Shown here: positions 10,475 to 19,738 of the stretch, one piece after another
How the letters are laid out: each line of letters starts with the position of its first letter
Position numbering within the stretch: position 1 is the first letter of the stretch
DNA from: Candidatus Levyibacteriota bacterium
GTDB taxonomy: Bacteria; Patescibacteriota; Microgenomatia; Levybacterales; UBA12049
NCBI GenBank assembly: GCA_016182205.1
Contig: JACOXW010000011.1
Coordinates: 1-52,752, forward strand
Direction of reading: 5' to 3'
Length of the DNA stretch: 52,752 bases
The notes under the pieces: generated by a model
Told to the model about the DNA's origin: nothing
What the model saw: the letters and a program-made list of their open reading frames with translations, nothing else
Database searches by the model: none
Made by a program: the position numbers and the translations under genes

Positions 10475-11785
10475 ATGCAAAATATTCTTATTCTCGGCTC
10501 AGGAGGAAGAGAACATGCACTTGCTGATATATACAGTAAAAGTAGAAAAATAAAAAGAGTTTTTGTCTTGCCAGGAAACGGATTAACAGATTATAAAAAT
10601 ACAAAAATAAAAAATGTTACATCTATTTCACCTTCAGATATCAATACTATTATTTCGTTTTGTAAAAAAGAAAAAATAGATCTTGTCGATGTCGCCCAAG
10701 ATGAACCGATTTCCAAAGGTTTTGTGGGCTTATTGGAAAAAAATGGAATTCCATCCTTCGGTCCTACCCAAAAAGCGTCGCAGATAGAATGGGATAAAGA
10801 TTGGGCACGGCAGTTTATGGAAAAGTATAATCTTCCAATTCCAACATATAAATCTTTTACCAACAGCAGACAAGCACTTGCATATCTTAATAAACTTCCG
10901 AATCAAACCCTCTATATTAAAGCATCCGGACTTGCAGGGGGAAAAGGTGCGATACGAGCAGGAAACAGACAAGAAGCTATAAACGCTATAAAAGCAATGA
11001 AACAGTTTGGAAAAGCAGGAAGAACATTTCTTATTGAAGAAGCACTTCTTGGAGAAGAATTCTCACTCTTTGCTATTTGTGACGGAAAACACTATATCAT
11101 TACAAAAGCTGCACAAGATCATAAAACTGTCTATAGTGGCGATAAAGGACTCAATACTGGTGGCATGGGGTGTGTTGCACCACCATTGGTTGTCACAAAA
11201 AAAATAATTAAAGACATTGAGAGGAAAATTTTGAAGCCATTTTTACAAGGCATGAAGAAGGAGGGAAGACCATATACTGGTATCTTATATCTTGGTGGCA
11301 TGTTGACAAAGAAAGGAGTAAAAATCATTGAGTTTAACGCACGTTGGGGAGACCCTGAAGCAGAAGTCATTTTGCCAAGTTTTAAAACAGATTATCTTAC
11401 TATTGTTCTTAAAGCGTTAGAGGGCAAACTTGATGAAATAAACATTCGTTTTGATAATAAAACAAGGGTAAGTATTGCAGGATGTTCTGCAGGATATCCC
11501 AACGACTATTCTGAAGTAAAGGATAAGGAGATTTTTGGTTTAGATTCTCTTTTTTCATTAAAAAATATCAGCCTTTTTGGAGCCGGAATAAAGCGGCAAG
11601 GGGAAAAGTTCCTTGCTGATGGAGGAAGAATATTTCATTTAGTTGCAGAAGGAAACACAATTCAAGAGGTACGAAAGAAAGCCTATGAAGCAATGTCTCT
11701 TATTTTTATTGAAGGAAACAACCTTCATTACAGAACAGATATCGCTTGGCGTGATGTCGAAAGATTAATAAAGGAAAAAACATGA
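10475..11785 (+). CDS. purD: phosphoribosylamine-glycine ligase
   Basis: 'ILILGSGGREHALA', 'KASGLAGGKGAI', 'NTGGMGCVAP', 'IEFNARWGDPEAEVILP'. Confidence 0.97.
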   Translation: MQNILILGSGGREHALADIYSKSRKIKRVFVLPGNGLTDYKNTKIKNVTSISPSDINTIISFCKKEKIDLVDVAQDEPISKGFVGLLEKNGIPSFGPTQKASQIEWDKDWARQFMEKYNLPIPTYKSFTNSRQALAYLNKLPNQTLYIKASGLAGGKGAIRAGNRQEAINAIKAMKQFGKAGRTFLIEEALLGEEFSLFAICDGKHYIITKAAQDHKTVYSGDKGLNTGGMGCVAPPLVVTKKIIKDIERKILKPFLQGMKKEGRPYTGILYLGGMLTKKGVKIIEFNARWGDPEAEVILPSFKTDYLTIVLKALEGKLDEINIRFDNKTRVSIAGCSAGYPNDYSEVKDKEIFGLDSLFSLKNISLFGAGIKRQGEKFLADGGRIFHLVAEGNTIQEVRKKAYEAMSLIFIEGNNLHYRTDIAWRDVERLIKEKT

Positions 11786-14607
11786 TCCAAAAAATCAGAG
11801 TAAAAGAATTACAAAAACATATTAAAGCGAATGAGTCATTGCTTAAAGATATTAACCAGTTAGTGACATCCGCAGCTATTAACGGAATCGAAGTTGTCAA
11901 AGTATACCGCCTTGATGGTATAACAAAACAGCAGGCGGATTTTCTTGCACAAAAATTGTTCTGTGAACAAATTACTCAATCTTATAGCGTAAATAAATAT
12001 CTTCTCGATAAATCCTGTACGGTTTTTGAAATTTCCTATAAACCCGGGGTAATGAATCCTGAAGTAGCATCCATTCTCAAGTCGGCCCATGATTTAGGGA
12101 TACATCCGACAACTGTAGATACCAGCAAGGAATACGGATTCTTTGGAGAAGCAACAAGAGAAGAGTTGGAGCAAATGTTACTGCGGATTAAATTATTTAA
12201 TCCGCTTATTGAATATATCCGGCCTACCGATGACCCCGTTGCGACAATTCCTCTTACCATAATGACAGATGACGAATTGATAGAGCTTTCTGCTGATAAA
12301 TTGTTCTTAAATCTGGAAGAAATGAAAACAATCCAACGCTACTTCAAAAAACTAAAACGTAATCCGACCGATGCAGAACTTGAGACACTTGCTCAGACAT
12401 GGAGTGAACATTGTGCACATAAAACTTTTAAAGCAACCCTCATCGTCGATGGAAAAAAGAGGAAACCTCTGATGACAAGAATCAAAAATCAGGCGCTAAA
12501 ACATAAAAAAAATATTGTGTCGGCATTTGTTGATAACTCTGGCGTCATGGATTTTTATGACGATCAGGCAATTTGCGGAAAAGCAGAAACACACAATTCT
12601 CCTTCTGCTATTGAACCGTATGGTGGGGCAATGACTGGATCAGGCGGAGTCTTTCGAGATGTTTTAGGAACAGGACTGGGAGCAAAAAATATCGCATCAA
12701 CTGACATCTTTTGTTTTGCACCGCCTGGTACGGATCCTGCCACCCTACCGCTTGGGACACTACCTCCAGATTACTTGCTTAAGCGGGTTGTTGCAGGTGT
12801 AAGAGACTACGGAAATAGAATAGGAATTCCGACCAATAATGGCTCTTTGCATTTCCACCATGATTTCCGAGCAAAACCCACAGTAATTGTCGGCGCATAC
12901 GGTATCATTCCAAAAGCCATGGCAAAAAAAGGAGAACCAAAGATAGGAGACCTCGTTGTAGCGGTCGGTGGCAGAACCGGACGTGACGGAATTCATGGAG
13001 CAACATTTTCAAGTGGAGAAATGACAGATAGAACTATTTCTGTAAATGCGCAAGCAGTACAAATAGGCAATGCTATTGAGGAAAAACGAACGTTTGATGC
13101 TATTTTAGAAGCAAGAGACAATGGCTGTATTCATGCAATCCAGGACTGCGGTGCAGGAGGGTTTTCTTCTGCAATTGGTGAGCTGGGTGAGCAAATAGGT
13201 GTAACTATTCATCTGGAAAAAGCACCGGTAAAGTACGAAGGACTCAGGCCCTGGGAAATCTGGGTCTCAGAATCCCAAGAAAGAATAATTCTTGCTGTTC
13301 CGAAAATAAAACAAACAGAACTACGTCAAATTTGTAAACGATATAACGTGGAGGCAAGCTTTTTAGGTGAATTTAACGGCAGTAAAAAATTACATGTGTT
13401 TTATGAAGATGAAATTGTTTGCAATTTGGATATGGAATTTCTCCATCACGGTTTATCGCATAGAACCATGATAGCAACAAAACCAAGCACCTCAAACGTC
13501 GTTCTGAACAGATCTCAAGACGACGTTCCTACTCCCAAAACCAAGCAAGATTGGAACCAAGTTTTAGGAAAAATTCTATCTCATGGAAATATTTGCTCAA
13601 AAGAACCAATTGTCAGACTGTATGATCATACGGTACAAGGACGAAATGTCATACCTCCTTATAGCGGAGCGCAAATGGATGGCCCAACAGATGCAGCTGT
13701 TATTCGTCCTCTTTTGGAAAAACCTTATGGCATGGTCATAAGTCATGGGCTCAATCCAATTTTAACCAGGCTTGATCCGTACCAGGGAAGCATCTGGGCT
13801 GCAACCGAAAGCTTAGCAAATTACGTTTCAGTAGGAGGAAATTATAAGGAAAGTTCTCTTATCAATAACTATATCTGGCCATTTCCAGACGAAGAAAATC
13901 TGTGGTCTTTGGATCAATCGGTTAACGCGGTTGTTGACTTCATGAGCGCACTACAAATTCCGGTCATTTCAGGAAAAGACAGTCTCTCCTCCACCTACCG
14001 CGGAAAAGACGGAACAGTCATTAGAATTCCACCGGTTCTTTGTATCTCCGCTTTTGGAAGAATTCCTGACGTTTCAAAAACAATGACATCCGATTTGAAA
14101 AAAGAAAACTCTCTTCTATATCTTATCGGCAAATCGGATTTTGACGCCATGGGAGGATCTACATACTTTGATATTTATAATCTAGTGGGGAAAAGTATTC
14201 CAAAAATTTCTCTGCAGGTATTACCAAAAGTATTAGAAGCAATACAAAAAGCGATTGCAAACGAGCAAGTACTTTCTGTACATGATATAAGCGAAGGAGG
14301 AGTGTTAACTTCCCTTTTTGAGATGTGTGTTGGCGGCAACTTAGGAGCAGCTATTGATTTAAAACCATTTAAGAACCAAAGACCTGATTATGTACTTTTT
14401 AACGAAACTGCAGGAACATTTATAGTAGAAGTTGCCGATGAAAAAACAGCAAAAAAAATCTTTTCAGCTGTTCCCTATACTGTCTTAGGAAAAACACAGA
14501 AAAGAAAAATCATTGCAGTAAACAACGGCCCTCAAAAGCTTTTTGATACCAATATAGAATCACTTAAAAAACTCTGGAAAGAGCCAATGCAAAAACTTTT
14601 TGTTTAA
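11782..14607 (+). CDS. purL: phosphoribosylformylglycinamidine synthase, PurS-PurL fusion (PurSL)
   Basis: N-terminal PurS-like segment ('YKPGVMNPEVASILKSAHDLGI') fused to PurL ('TWSEHCAHKTFKA', 'AETHNSPSAIEPYGGAMTGSGGVFRDVLGTG', 'VHDISEGG'). Confidence 0.94.
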   Translation: MIQKIRVKELQKHIKANESLLKDINQLVTSAAINGIEVVKVYRLDGITKQQADFLAQKLFCEQITQSYSVNKYLLDKSCTVFEISYKPGVMNPEVASILKSAHDLGIHPTTVDTSKEYGFFGEATREELEQMLLRIKLFNPLIEYIRPTDDPVATIPLTIMTDDELIELSADKLFLNLEEMKTIQRYFKKLKRNPTDAELETLAQTWSEHCAHKTFKATLIVDGKKRKPLMTRIKNQALKHKKNIVSAFVDNSGVMDFYDDQAICGKAETHNSPSAIEPYGGAMTGSGGVFRDVLGTGLGAKNIASTDIFCFAPPGTDPATLPLGTLPPDYLLKRVVAGVRDYGNRIGIPTNNGSLHFHHDFRAKPTVIVGAYGIIPKAMAKKGEPKIGDLVVAVGGRTGRDGIHGATFSSGEMTDRTISVNAQAVQIGNAIEEKRTFDAILEARDNGCIHAIQDCGAGGFSSAIGELGEQIGVTIHLEKAPVKYEGLRPWEIWVSESQERIILAVPKIKQTELRQICKRYNVEASFLGEFNGSKKLHVFYEDEIVCNLDMEFLHHGLSHRTMIATKPSTSNVVLNRSQDDVPTPKTKQDWNQVLGKILSHGNICSKEPIVRLYDHTVQGRNVIPPYSGAQMDGPTDAAVIRPLLEKPYGMVISHGLNPILTRLDPYQGSIWAATESLANYVSVGGNYKESSLINNYIWPFPDEENLWSLDQSVNAVVDFMSALQIPVISGKDSLSSTYRGKDGTVIRIPPVLCISAFGRIPDVSKTMTSDLKKENSLLYLIGKSDFDAMGGSTYFDIYNLVGKSIPKISLQVLPKVLEAIQKAIANEQVLSVHDISEGGVLTSLFEMCVGGNLGAAIDLKPFKNQRPDYVLFNETAGTFIVEVADEKTAKKIFSAVPYTVLGKTQKRKIIAVNNGPQKLFDTNIESLKKLWKEPMQKLFV

Positions 14608-14611
14608 CGAA

Positions 14612-15412
14612 ATGCAAACAAAACCGAACGTCTTAATTCTAAGAACTGAAGGAACCAATTGCGATGAAGAACTTGCTTTTGCTTTTGCACAAGCAGGAGG
14701 AAATCCACAGTTTGTGCATGTGAATGATCTGCGAGAAAAAAGAAAACGGTTAAAAGATTTTAACATTCTCGCGCTCCCAGGTGGATTCTCCTATGGTGAC
14801 GATGTCGTATCAGGAAAGATTTTAGCAGTTGAGCTGACATCTTTTTTTGAAGAAGAGCTGAAAAAATTTGTCGGCAGAAAAGATACATTAACTATAGGTG
14901 TATGTAACGGATTTCAGGTATTGGTAAGAACCGGTCTTCTTCCGTTTAACACTCCGGAAAACATGCAAGCAACACTTGTTAACAATGACTCTGGTCATTT
15001 TGAATGCCGGTGGATTAAACTTAGGATAAATGATAAAAATAATTCACCGTTTTTGAAAGACTTAGGAAATACCATTGTCACATATCAAGTAGCCCATGGT
15101 GAAGGAAAATTCTTCGCCCCAAAAAAAACTCTTGCCGCAATAGGAAAAAAACACCTTGTTGCTCTACAATACATCGATGAGAAAGGAAATCCAACACAAC
15201 AGTATCCTGAAAACCCTAATGGTGCGCTACATGCAATTGCAGGAATTACTGATGAAACCGGACGTATCTTCGGACTCATGCCGCATCCTGAGCGATTCGT
15301 CTTAAAGCAGCAGTACCCAAATTGGAGGAGGGAAACCCTTCGGCAGGCTCAAGGTAAACCGCATGGATTACCAATATTTGAAAACGCAATAGAATTCTGT
15401 AAATATATATAA
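14612..15412 (+). CDS. purQ: phosphoribosylformylglycinamidine synthase glutaminase subunit
   Basis: 'VLILRTEGTNCDEE', 'ALPGGFSYGDDV', 'GVCNGFQVL', 'GLMPHPERFV'; start MQTKPNV chosen over MFNEMQ. Confidence 0.95.
   Translation: MQTKPNVLILRTEGTNCDEELAFAFAQAGGNPQFVHVNDLREKRKRLKDFNILALPGGFSYGDDVVSGKILAVELTSFFEEELKKFVGRKDTLTIGVCNGFQVLVRTGLLPFNTPENMQATLVNNDSGHFECRWIKLRINDKNNSPFLKDLGNTIVTYQVAHGEGKFFAPKKTLAAIGKKHLVALQYIDEKGNPTQQYPENPNGALHAIAGITDETGRIFGLMPHPERFVLKQQYPNWRRETLRQAQGKPHGLPIFENAIEFCKYI
15336..15354 (+). repeat. intragenic copy of a CCxTTCGGCAGGCTCA-type repeat (partial) in purQ
   Basis: cccTTCGGCAGGCTCAaGG matches cccaTTCGGCAGGCTCAGG at 52682-52700; translated in purQ as 'LRQAQG'. Confidence 0.7.
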
Positions 15413-15413
15413 C

Positions 15414-16061
15414 ATGATTAAAACAATTATTTTTGATATGGATGGAGTAATCGTTGATAGCGAACCTCTTTTTGACAGTTTTCTGATGGATTACTGTAAA
15501 AATCTAGGAGTGTCTCTTACGCAAACCCACCTTGAAGCATATCGAGGAAAAACAAGTCGAAGCCAATGGACAGATATTATTAACGAATTTTCTCTTATCC
15601 ATTCAGTTGATGAATTAATTGTAGATGCAAGAAAAAGTTACTTACAGTACTTAGAGGTAAAACTCATTAAGCCAATACCCGGTATCACTACACTATTACG
15701 AAAATTGTCCCGTACATATGTACTTGTATTAGCTTCATCTGCCTCACCTCACAGAATTACGCTTTTTCTTGATAAGACAAGGGTGCGTAATTTTTTCCAG
15801 GCAATTGTCTCTGCAGATGATGTCATTCATGGAAAACCAGCGCCAGATGTATTTCTACTTGCAGCAAAAAAGGTTAAGGCAAAACCCTATGAGTGCGTTG
15901 TTGTTGAGGATGCAACAAATGGAGTGCAAGCAGCCAAAAATGCCAAAATGAAGGTTATCGGATATAAAGGACTGCTACATAACACACAAGATTTATCAAT
16001 GGCAGATGCAGTAATAAAAAACTTTAAAGAAGTTACTCCTCTATTTTTAAAAAAACTTTAG
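15414..16061 (+). CDS. HAD family phosphatase (beta-phosphoglucomutase-like)
   Basis: 'IIFDMDGVIVDSEPLF', 'VVVEDATNGVQAAKNAKMKVIGY'. Confidence 0.92.
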   Translation: MIKTIIFDMDGVIVDSEPLFDSFLMDYCKNLGVSLTQTHLEAYRGKTSRSQWTDIINEFSLIHSVDELIVDARKSYLQYLEVKLIKPIPGITTLLRKLSRTYVLVLASSASPHRITLFLDKTRVRNFFQAIVSADDVIHGKPAPDVFLLAAKKVKAKPYECVVVEDATNGVQAAKNAKMKVIGYKGLLHNTQDLSMADAVIKNFKEVTPLFLKKL

Positions 16062-16095
16062 ATACATACTCAATATGCATTCCTTTTTGTTGTTT

Positions 16096-16977
16096 CTATG
16101 GATTGGTGAAAGCGACAAGCAAGGGAACTTCCATAACTTGCTTGTAAGGTATCCCATGTCCCCAATTCATATCCTCTCCAAAGCACTCTCCATGATCACC
16201 AGTAATCACAATAAGTAAAGGCCTAGAAAGCATTTTGATTAAGCGCTCGATCTTTTTATCAACAGTCTCTAATGCAGCGATTTGCGCTCTATGTAAAAGT
16301 TGTAATTCCTGTTTCGTAACCTGTACGTTTTTTAAATTTTCATGCTTACATCCCCAGATTGACGATGCCTTATTAATAATCTCGCGAACCTGATTTGAAT
16401 AACTTCCTTCACCTGTATCATAGGGAACATGCGTCTCCAGACAATTTAAAAAGAGAAAAAAATTCTTTCTCTTTTTTACCTTATTAACAATTGTATCTAT
16501 ATTATTAAGAGCGAACTCGTTTATCCTCCTTTCTTGAAATACGCTTGTAGTATCATCAGGTCCATAAAAAAGGAATGTATCAAAAAGCTCTGTAAGCGTT
16601 TTATTCCGAAACCAACGTACACCTCCAGAACCAATGATCTGATAACCAATATTTCTATATCCGTCTAGGATATTTTTTCCTTCTAACATAATACCTACAG
16701 ATTCTAATGATCGAGTTCTACCGGATTTAAGTCGCCATAGCTGCCTAACATCTGGATTGTAATATGGCAATAGTGATTTTTGCGCAATTGGTAAATACCC
16801 CATAAAAAAACTCATATGAGCTGGCAATGTATAGGTGCCATGAGTTTTTGCTAATGAATATCCTGACAGGCTTTTTATAAATGGTATGCTGGATTTTGCA
16901 AATGTGTCGAAACGGCAACAGTCGAGTGTGATAAAAACAACACTCCTCTGATCCAGATCATAAATTGATCTCTTCAT
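16096..16977 (-). CDS. alkaline phosphatase/sulfatase superfamily protein
   Basis: 'VVFITLDCCRFD', 'HGTYTLPAHMSFFMG' (Thr at the position of sulfatase Cys), 'LLIVITGDHGECFGEDMNWGHG'. Confidence 0.8.
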   Translation of the reverse strand: MKRSIYDLDQRSVVFITLDCCRFDTFAKSSIPFIKSLSGYSLAKTHGTYTLPAHMSFFMGYLPIAQKSLLPYYNPDVRQLWRLKSGRTRSLESVGIMLEGKNILDGYRNIGYQIIGSGGVRWFRNKTLTELFDTFLFYGPDDTTSVFQERRINEFALNNIDTIVNKVKKRKNFFLFLNCLETHVPYDTGEGSYSNQVREIINKASSIWGCKHENLKNVQVTKQELQLLHRAQIAALETVDKKIERLIKMLSRPLLIVITGDHGECFGEDMNWGHGIPYKQVMEVPLLVAFTNP

Positions 16978-17999
16978 TCTTGTTTAGTTTTTTGTAAGCC
17001 TGCAAAAAAAAGTTTTGTCTTTTCAAAATCACTCTGTGCCATCCGGGATTGAAACGATTGAATAACAAGCCCTGCCGCAAAAGCACCCGCACGAGCACAC
17101 CTGTAAACATGCTCTTGTGTCCAATGTGTATAAGGAATTAAAGATAACATACCAAGCATTGCTCCCATATATGCATCTCCTGCTCCAGTTGTATCGACAA
17201 TTTTATCTTTTGGAGAAACTGGCGGAATTTTGTTGATTTTCCCTTCATATCGTAATAAAGACCCCTCTGCCCCTAAAGTAAGCAAAAATACTCTTGCATT
17301 TGGAAAAATATTAGTAATCTCATCTTGAGAATGTTGACTTCCTGTTATATGTTTAACCTCATCTCTGTTGGCAAATACTATCTCAGGATCATCTCTTATT
17401 GCAGAAAGTACAGATTGTAAGTGATCTTTATCAATCAGCACAGAATGTGCACCGCTTAAACGAAGCACGAACAATCCACTGTCACGTCTTACTGCTTTCA
17501 AAAGATCATGCGCCTTATTATAGGCTCTTTCATGACGAAATGTATTGACATTACTTACAAAAATCTGGTAACTATTCTGAGCAATATCTTCATTTGGTAT
17601 TTGCACATTTTCTGCTGCACCATAATAGGTAATTTCATCCACTGGTTCACCCTGTTGTGAAAGTAAAAATACACATGTTCCTGTTGGCAAACTGGTATCA
17701 ATTTGTGGTTCTCCCACTAATTGATTTGTTGCAGCAGCAAAAATTTCACCACGAACATCGTTGCCTACGCATGTATAAAGCTTTACCCCAACATCAGGAA
17801 CCATCCCTGCAAATGTTGTCATAACGTTTGCTACAGATCCACCTGCAGATGGTTTTACTCTTTCGGGAAACAATTCCAGAAACTGATCTATTTGAGAAAT
17901 ATCCTCTGTGGGACGTGGAAGCACAGCACTGGTATCTTGAATCTTTTCATCAACCAATGCAAAGGCCATGCTGACTGCGCGAAATTGCTCGGCCATAAC
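16974..17999 (-). CDS. PfkB/adenosine-kinase-like carbohydrate/nucleoside kinase
   Basis: 'GGSVANVMTTFAGM' and 'DTTGAGDAYMGAMLG' PfkB motifs; start refined to MAEQFRAVSM. Confidence 0.88.
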   Translation of the reverse strand, partial: VMAEQFRAVSMAFALVDEKIQDTSAVLPRPTEDISQIDQFLELFPERVKPSAGGSVANVMTTFAGMVPDVGVKLYTCVGNDVRGEIFAAATNQLVGEPQIDTSLPTGTCVFLLSQQGEPVDEITYYGAAENVQIPNEDIAQNSYQIFVSNVNTFRHERAYNKAHDLLKAVRRDSGLFVLRLSGAHSVLIDKDHLQSVLSAIRDDPEIVFANRDEVKHITGSQHSQDEITNIFPNARVFLLTLGAEGSLLRYEGKINKIPPVSPKDKIVDTTGAGDAYMGAMLGMLSLIPYTHWTQEHVYRCARAGAFAAGLVIQSFQSRMAQSDFEKTKLFFAGLQKTKQE

Positions 18000-18058
18000 A
18001 GGTAGTATACCATACTTGCTAAACAATGCTACAATACGACCAAAATAATATTTTATCA

Positions 18059-19702
18059 ATGCAAATAAAAATAGATAAAAAAATATTTCTTCTCCCTAGA
18101 CTCAGTTTAACCCGTAGGCAGATAAGCGATCTTACGTTAATTACATCAGGTGCGTTTGCACCGCTTAAAGGTTTCATGGATGAAAAAACCTATACTTCAG
18201 TTATTGAAAACATGCGCTTATCTGATAAGTATCTCTGGCCGATACCAATTGTGTTAGATATAGAAAATCCCTCTCTCTATCCTCTAGGATCTACGATTCT
18301 TCTCTGCGACGCGTATGGAAATCCTCATGCAACTATTGAGGTATCATCAGTATTTAAACCTGACAAAAAAACGGAAGCTAGGCTTGTATACAATACAACT
18401 CACGAAAGCCATTTTGGTGTGGATTACTTATTTCATAAGACACATGACTGGTATATAGGAGGAAATATTAATTCCTTATTCCACACACGACAAGATTTAT
18501 TTGCAAAATATTATCATACTCCAAAAGAACTAAGAGAATGGTTTAAAAAAAATAATTGGGCAACAATTATTGCGTTTCAAACAAGAAATCCTATTCACAG
18601 AGCCCACCTTGAAATAATAAAACAGGCATCTAAAAGTATTAATGGTAAAATCCTTATTCATCCTGCTGTAGGTGAAACAAAAGATGGAGATATAGATGTT
18701 GAAACACGAATCAAGTGCTATATACATGTTTACAATAACTACGCAAAAAACATTAGTAAGTTAAGTCTACTGCCGTTAGCAATGCGAATGGCGGGACCAC
18801 GCGAAGCACTTTTACATGCAATAATTCGAAAAAACTATGGATGTACTCATTTCATTGTAGGGAGAGACCATGCTGGACCAGGAAGAGATGATAACGGTAT
18901 TCCTTTTTATGGACAATACGACGCACAAATACTTACCAAAAAACTAGAAAAAGAGATAGGTATAACAATTATAGATACTAAGGAAGTAGTATTTGATCTG
19001 AAAAAAAAGAAGTATATTTTTAGTAATTCTACAACCACCAACAAAGATGTAGTATCTATATCCGGAACCAGACTCAGAGAGATGCTTCGAAATAACATCC
19101 CTATACCAGACTGGTTCTCTTTTCCAGAGGTCATTAAAGAGCTTCGCCTAAGTATTAGTAAAAAAAAGAAAAGCGGATTTACTGTCTTTTTTACGGGTCT
19201 ACCAAGTTCCGGAAAATCAACCATTGCCAATCTTCTCTACAACAAGCTTTTAAAAGGGCAAAAACGAAAAATAACGTTATTAGACGGTGATATAGTAAGA
19301 ATGCATTTATCTAAAGGGTTAAGTTTTTCTAAAGAAGATAGAATTGAAAACATAAAACGTATTGGTTTTGTAGCAAAAGAAGTAGTAAAACATGGGGGAA
19401 TTGCAATATGTGCTGCAATAGCACCATACGAACAATCTCGTAAATGGAATAGGCAAAATATAAGTGAATACGGATACTATATAGAGGTTTTTGTTGCGAC
19501 ACCACTTTCCGTATGCAAAAGAAGGGATACCAAAGGATTGTACGAAAAAACAAAAAAAGGTCTTATTGCAAACTTTACAGGTGTTAATGATCCGTATGAG
19601 ATTCCCAAAAATCCAGAAATTATTGTAAAAGCACATAAACAGACACCGGAACAATCAGTGAAACAAATCATGCAGTATCTTAAATTACAACGGTTAATTT
19701 GA
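18059..19702 (+). CDS. bifunctional sulfate adenylyltransferase / adenylylsulfate kinase (PAPS synthetase)
   Basis: ATP sulfurylase 'QTRNPIHRAHLE' and 'VGRDHAGPG'; APS kinase P-loop 'GLPSSGKSTIA' and 'DGDIVRMHLSKGLSFSKEDRIENIKRIG'; start refined to MQIKIDKKIF. Confidence 0.95.
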   Translation: MQIKIDKKIFLLPRLSLTRRQISDLTLITSGAFAPLKGFMDEKTYTSVIENMRLSDKYLWPIPIVLDIENPSLYPLGSTILLCDAYGNPHATIEVSSVFKPDKKTEARLVYNTTHESHFGVDYLFHKTHDWYIGGNINSLFHTRQDLFAKYYHTPKELREWFKKNNWATIIAFQTRNPIHRAHLEIIKQASKSINGKILIHPAVGETKDGDIDVETRIKCYIHVYNNYAKNISKLSLLPLAMRMAGPREALLHAIIRKNYGCTHFIVGRDHAGPGRDDNGIPFYGQYDAQILTKKLEKEIGITIIDTKEVVFDLKKKKYIFSNSTTTNKDVVSISGTRLREMLRNNIPIPDWFSFPEVIKELRLSISKKKKSGFTVFFTGLPSSGKSTIANLLYNKLLKGQKRKITLLDGDIVRMHLSKGLSFSKEDRIENIKRIGFVAKEVVKHGGIAICAAIAPYEQSRKWNRQNISEYGYYIEVFVATPLSVCKRRDTKGLYEKTKKGLIANFTGVNDPYEIPKNPEIIVKAHKQTPEQSVKQIMQYLKLQRLI

Positions 19703-19738
19703 TTTATACTTATTAATAATTATGTATAATCAATTTCT

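Noticed and set aside
15336-15354. Frameshift or assembly error in purQ
   Set aside because: The reading frame is open and conserved PurQ segments resume on both sides, consistent with an in-frame repeat.
16096-16977. Calling this a sulfatase because it neighbours a PAPS synthetase
   Set aside because: No formylglycine C/S-x-P-x-R motif; only superfamily-level annotation is justified.
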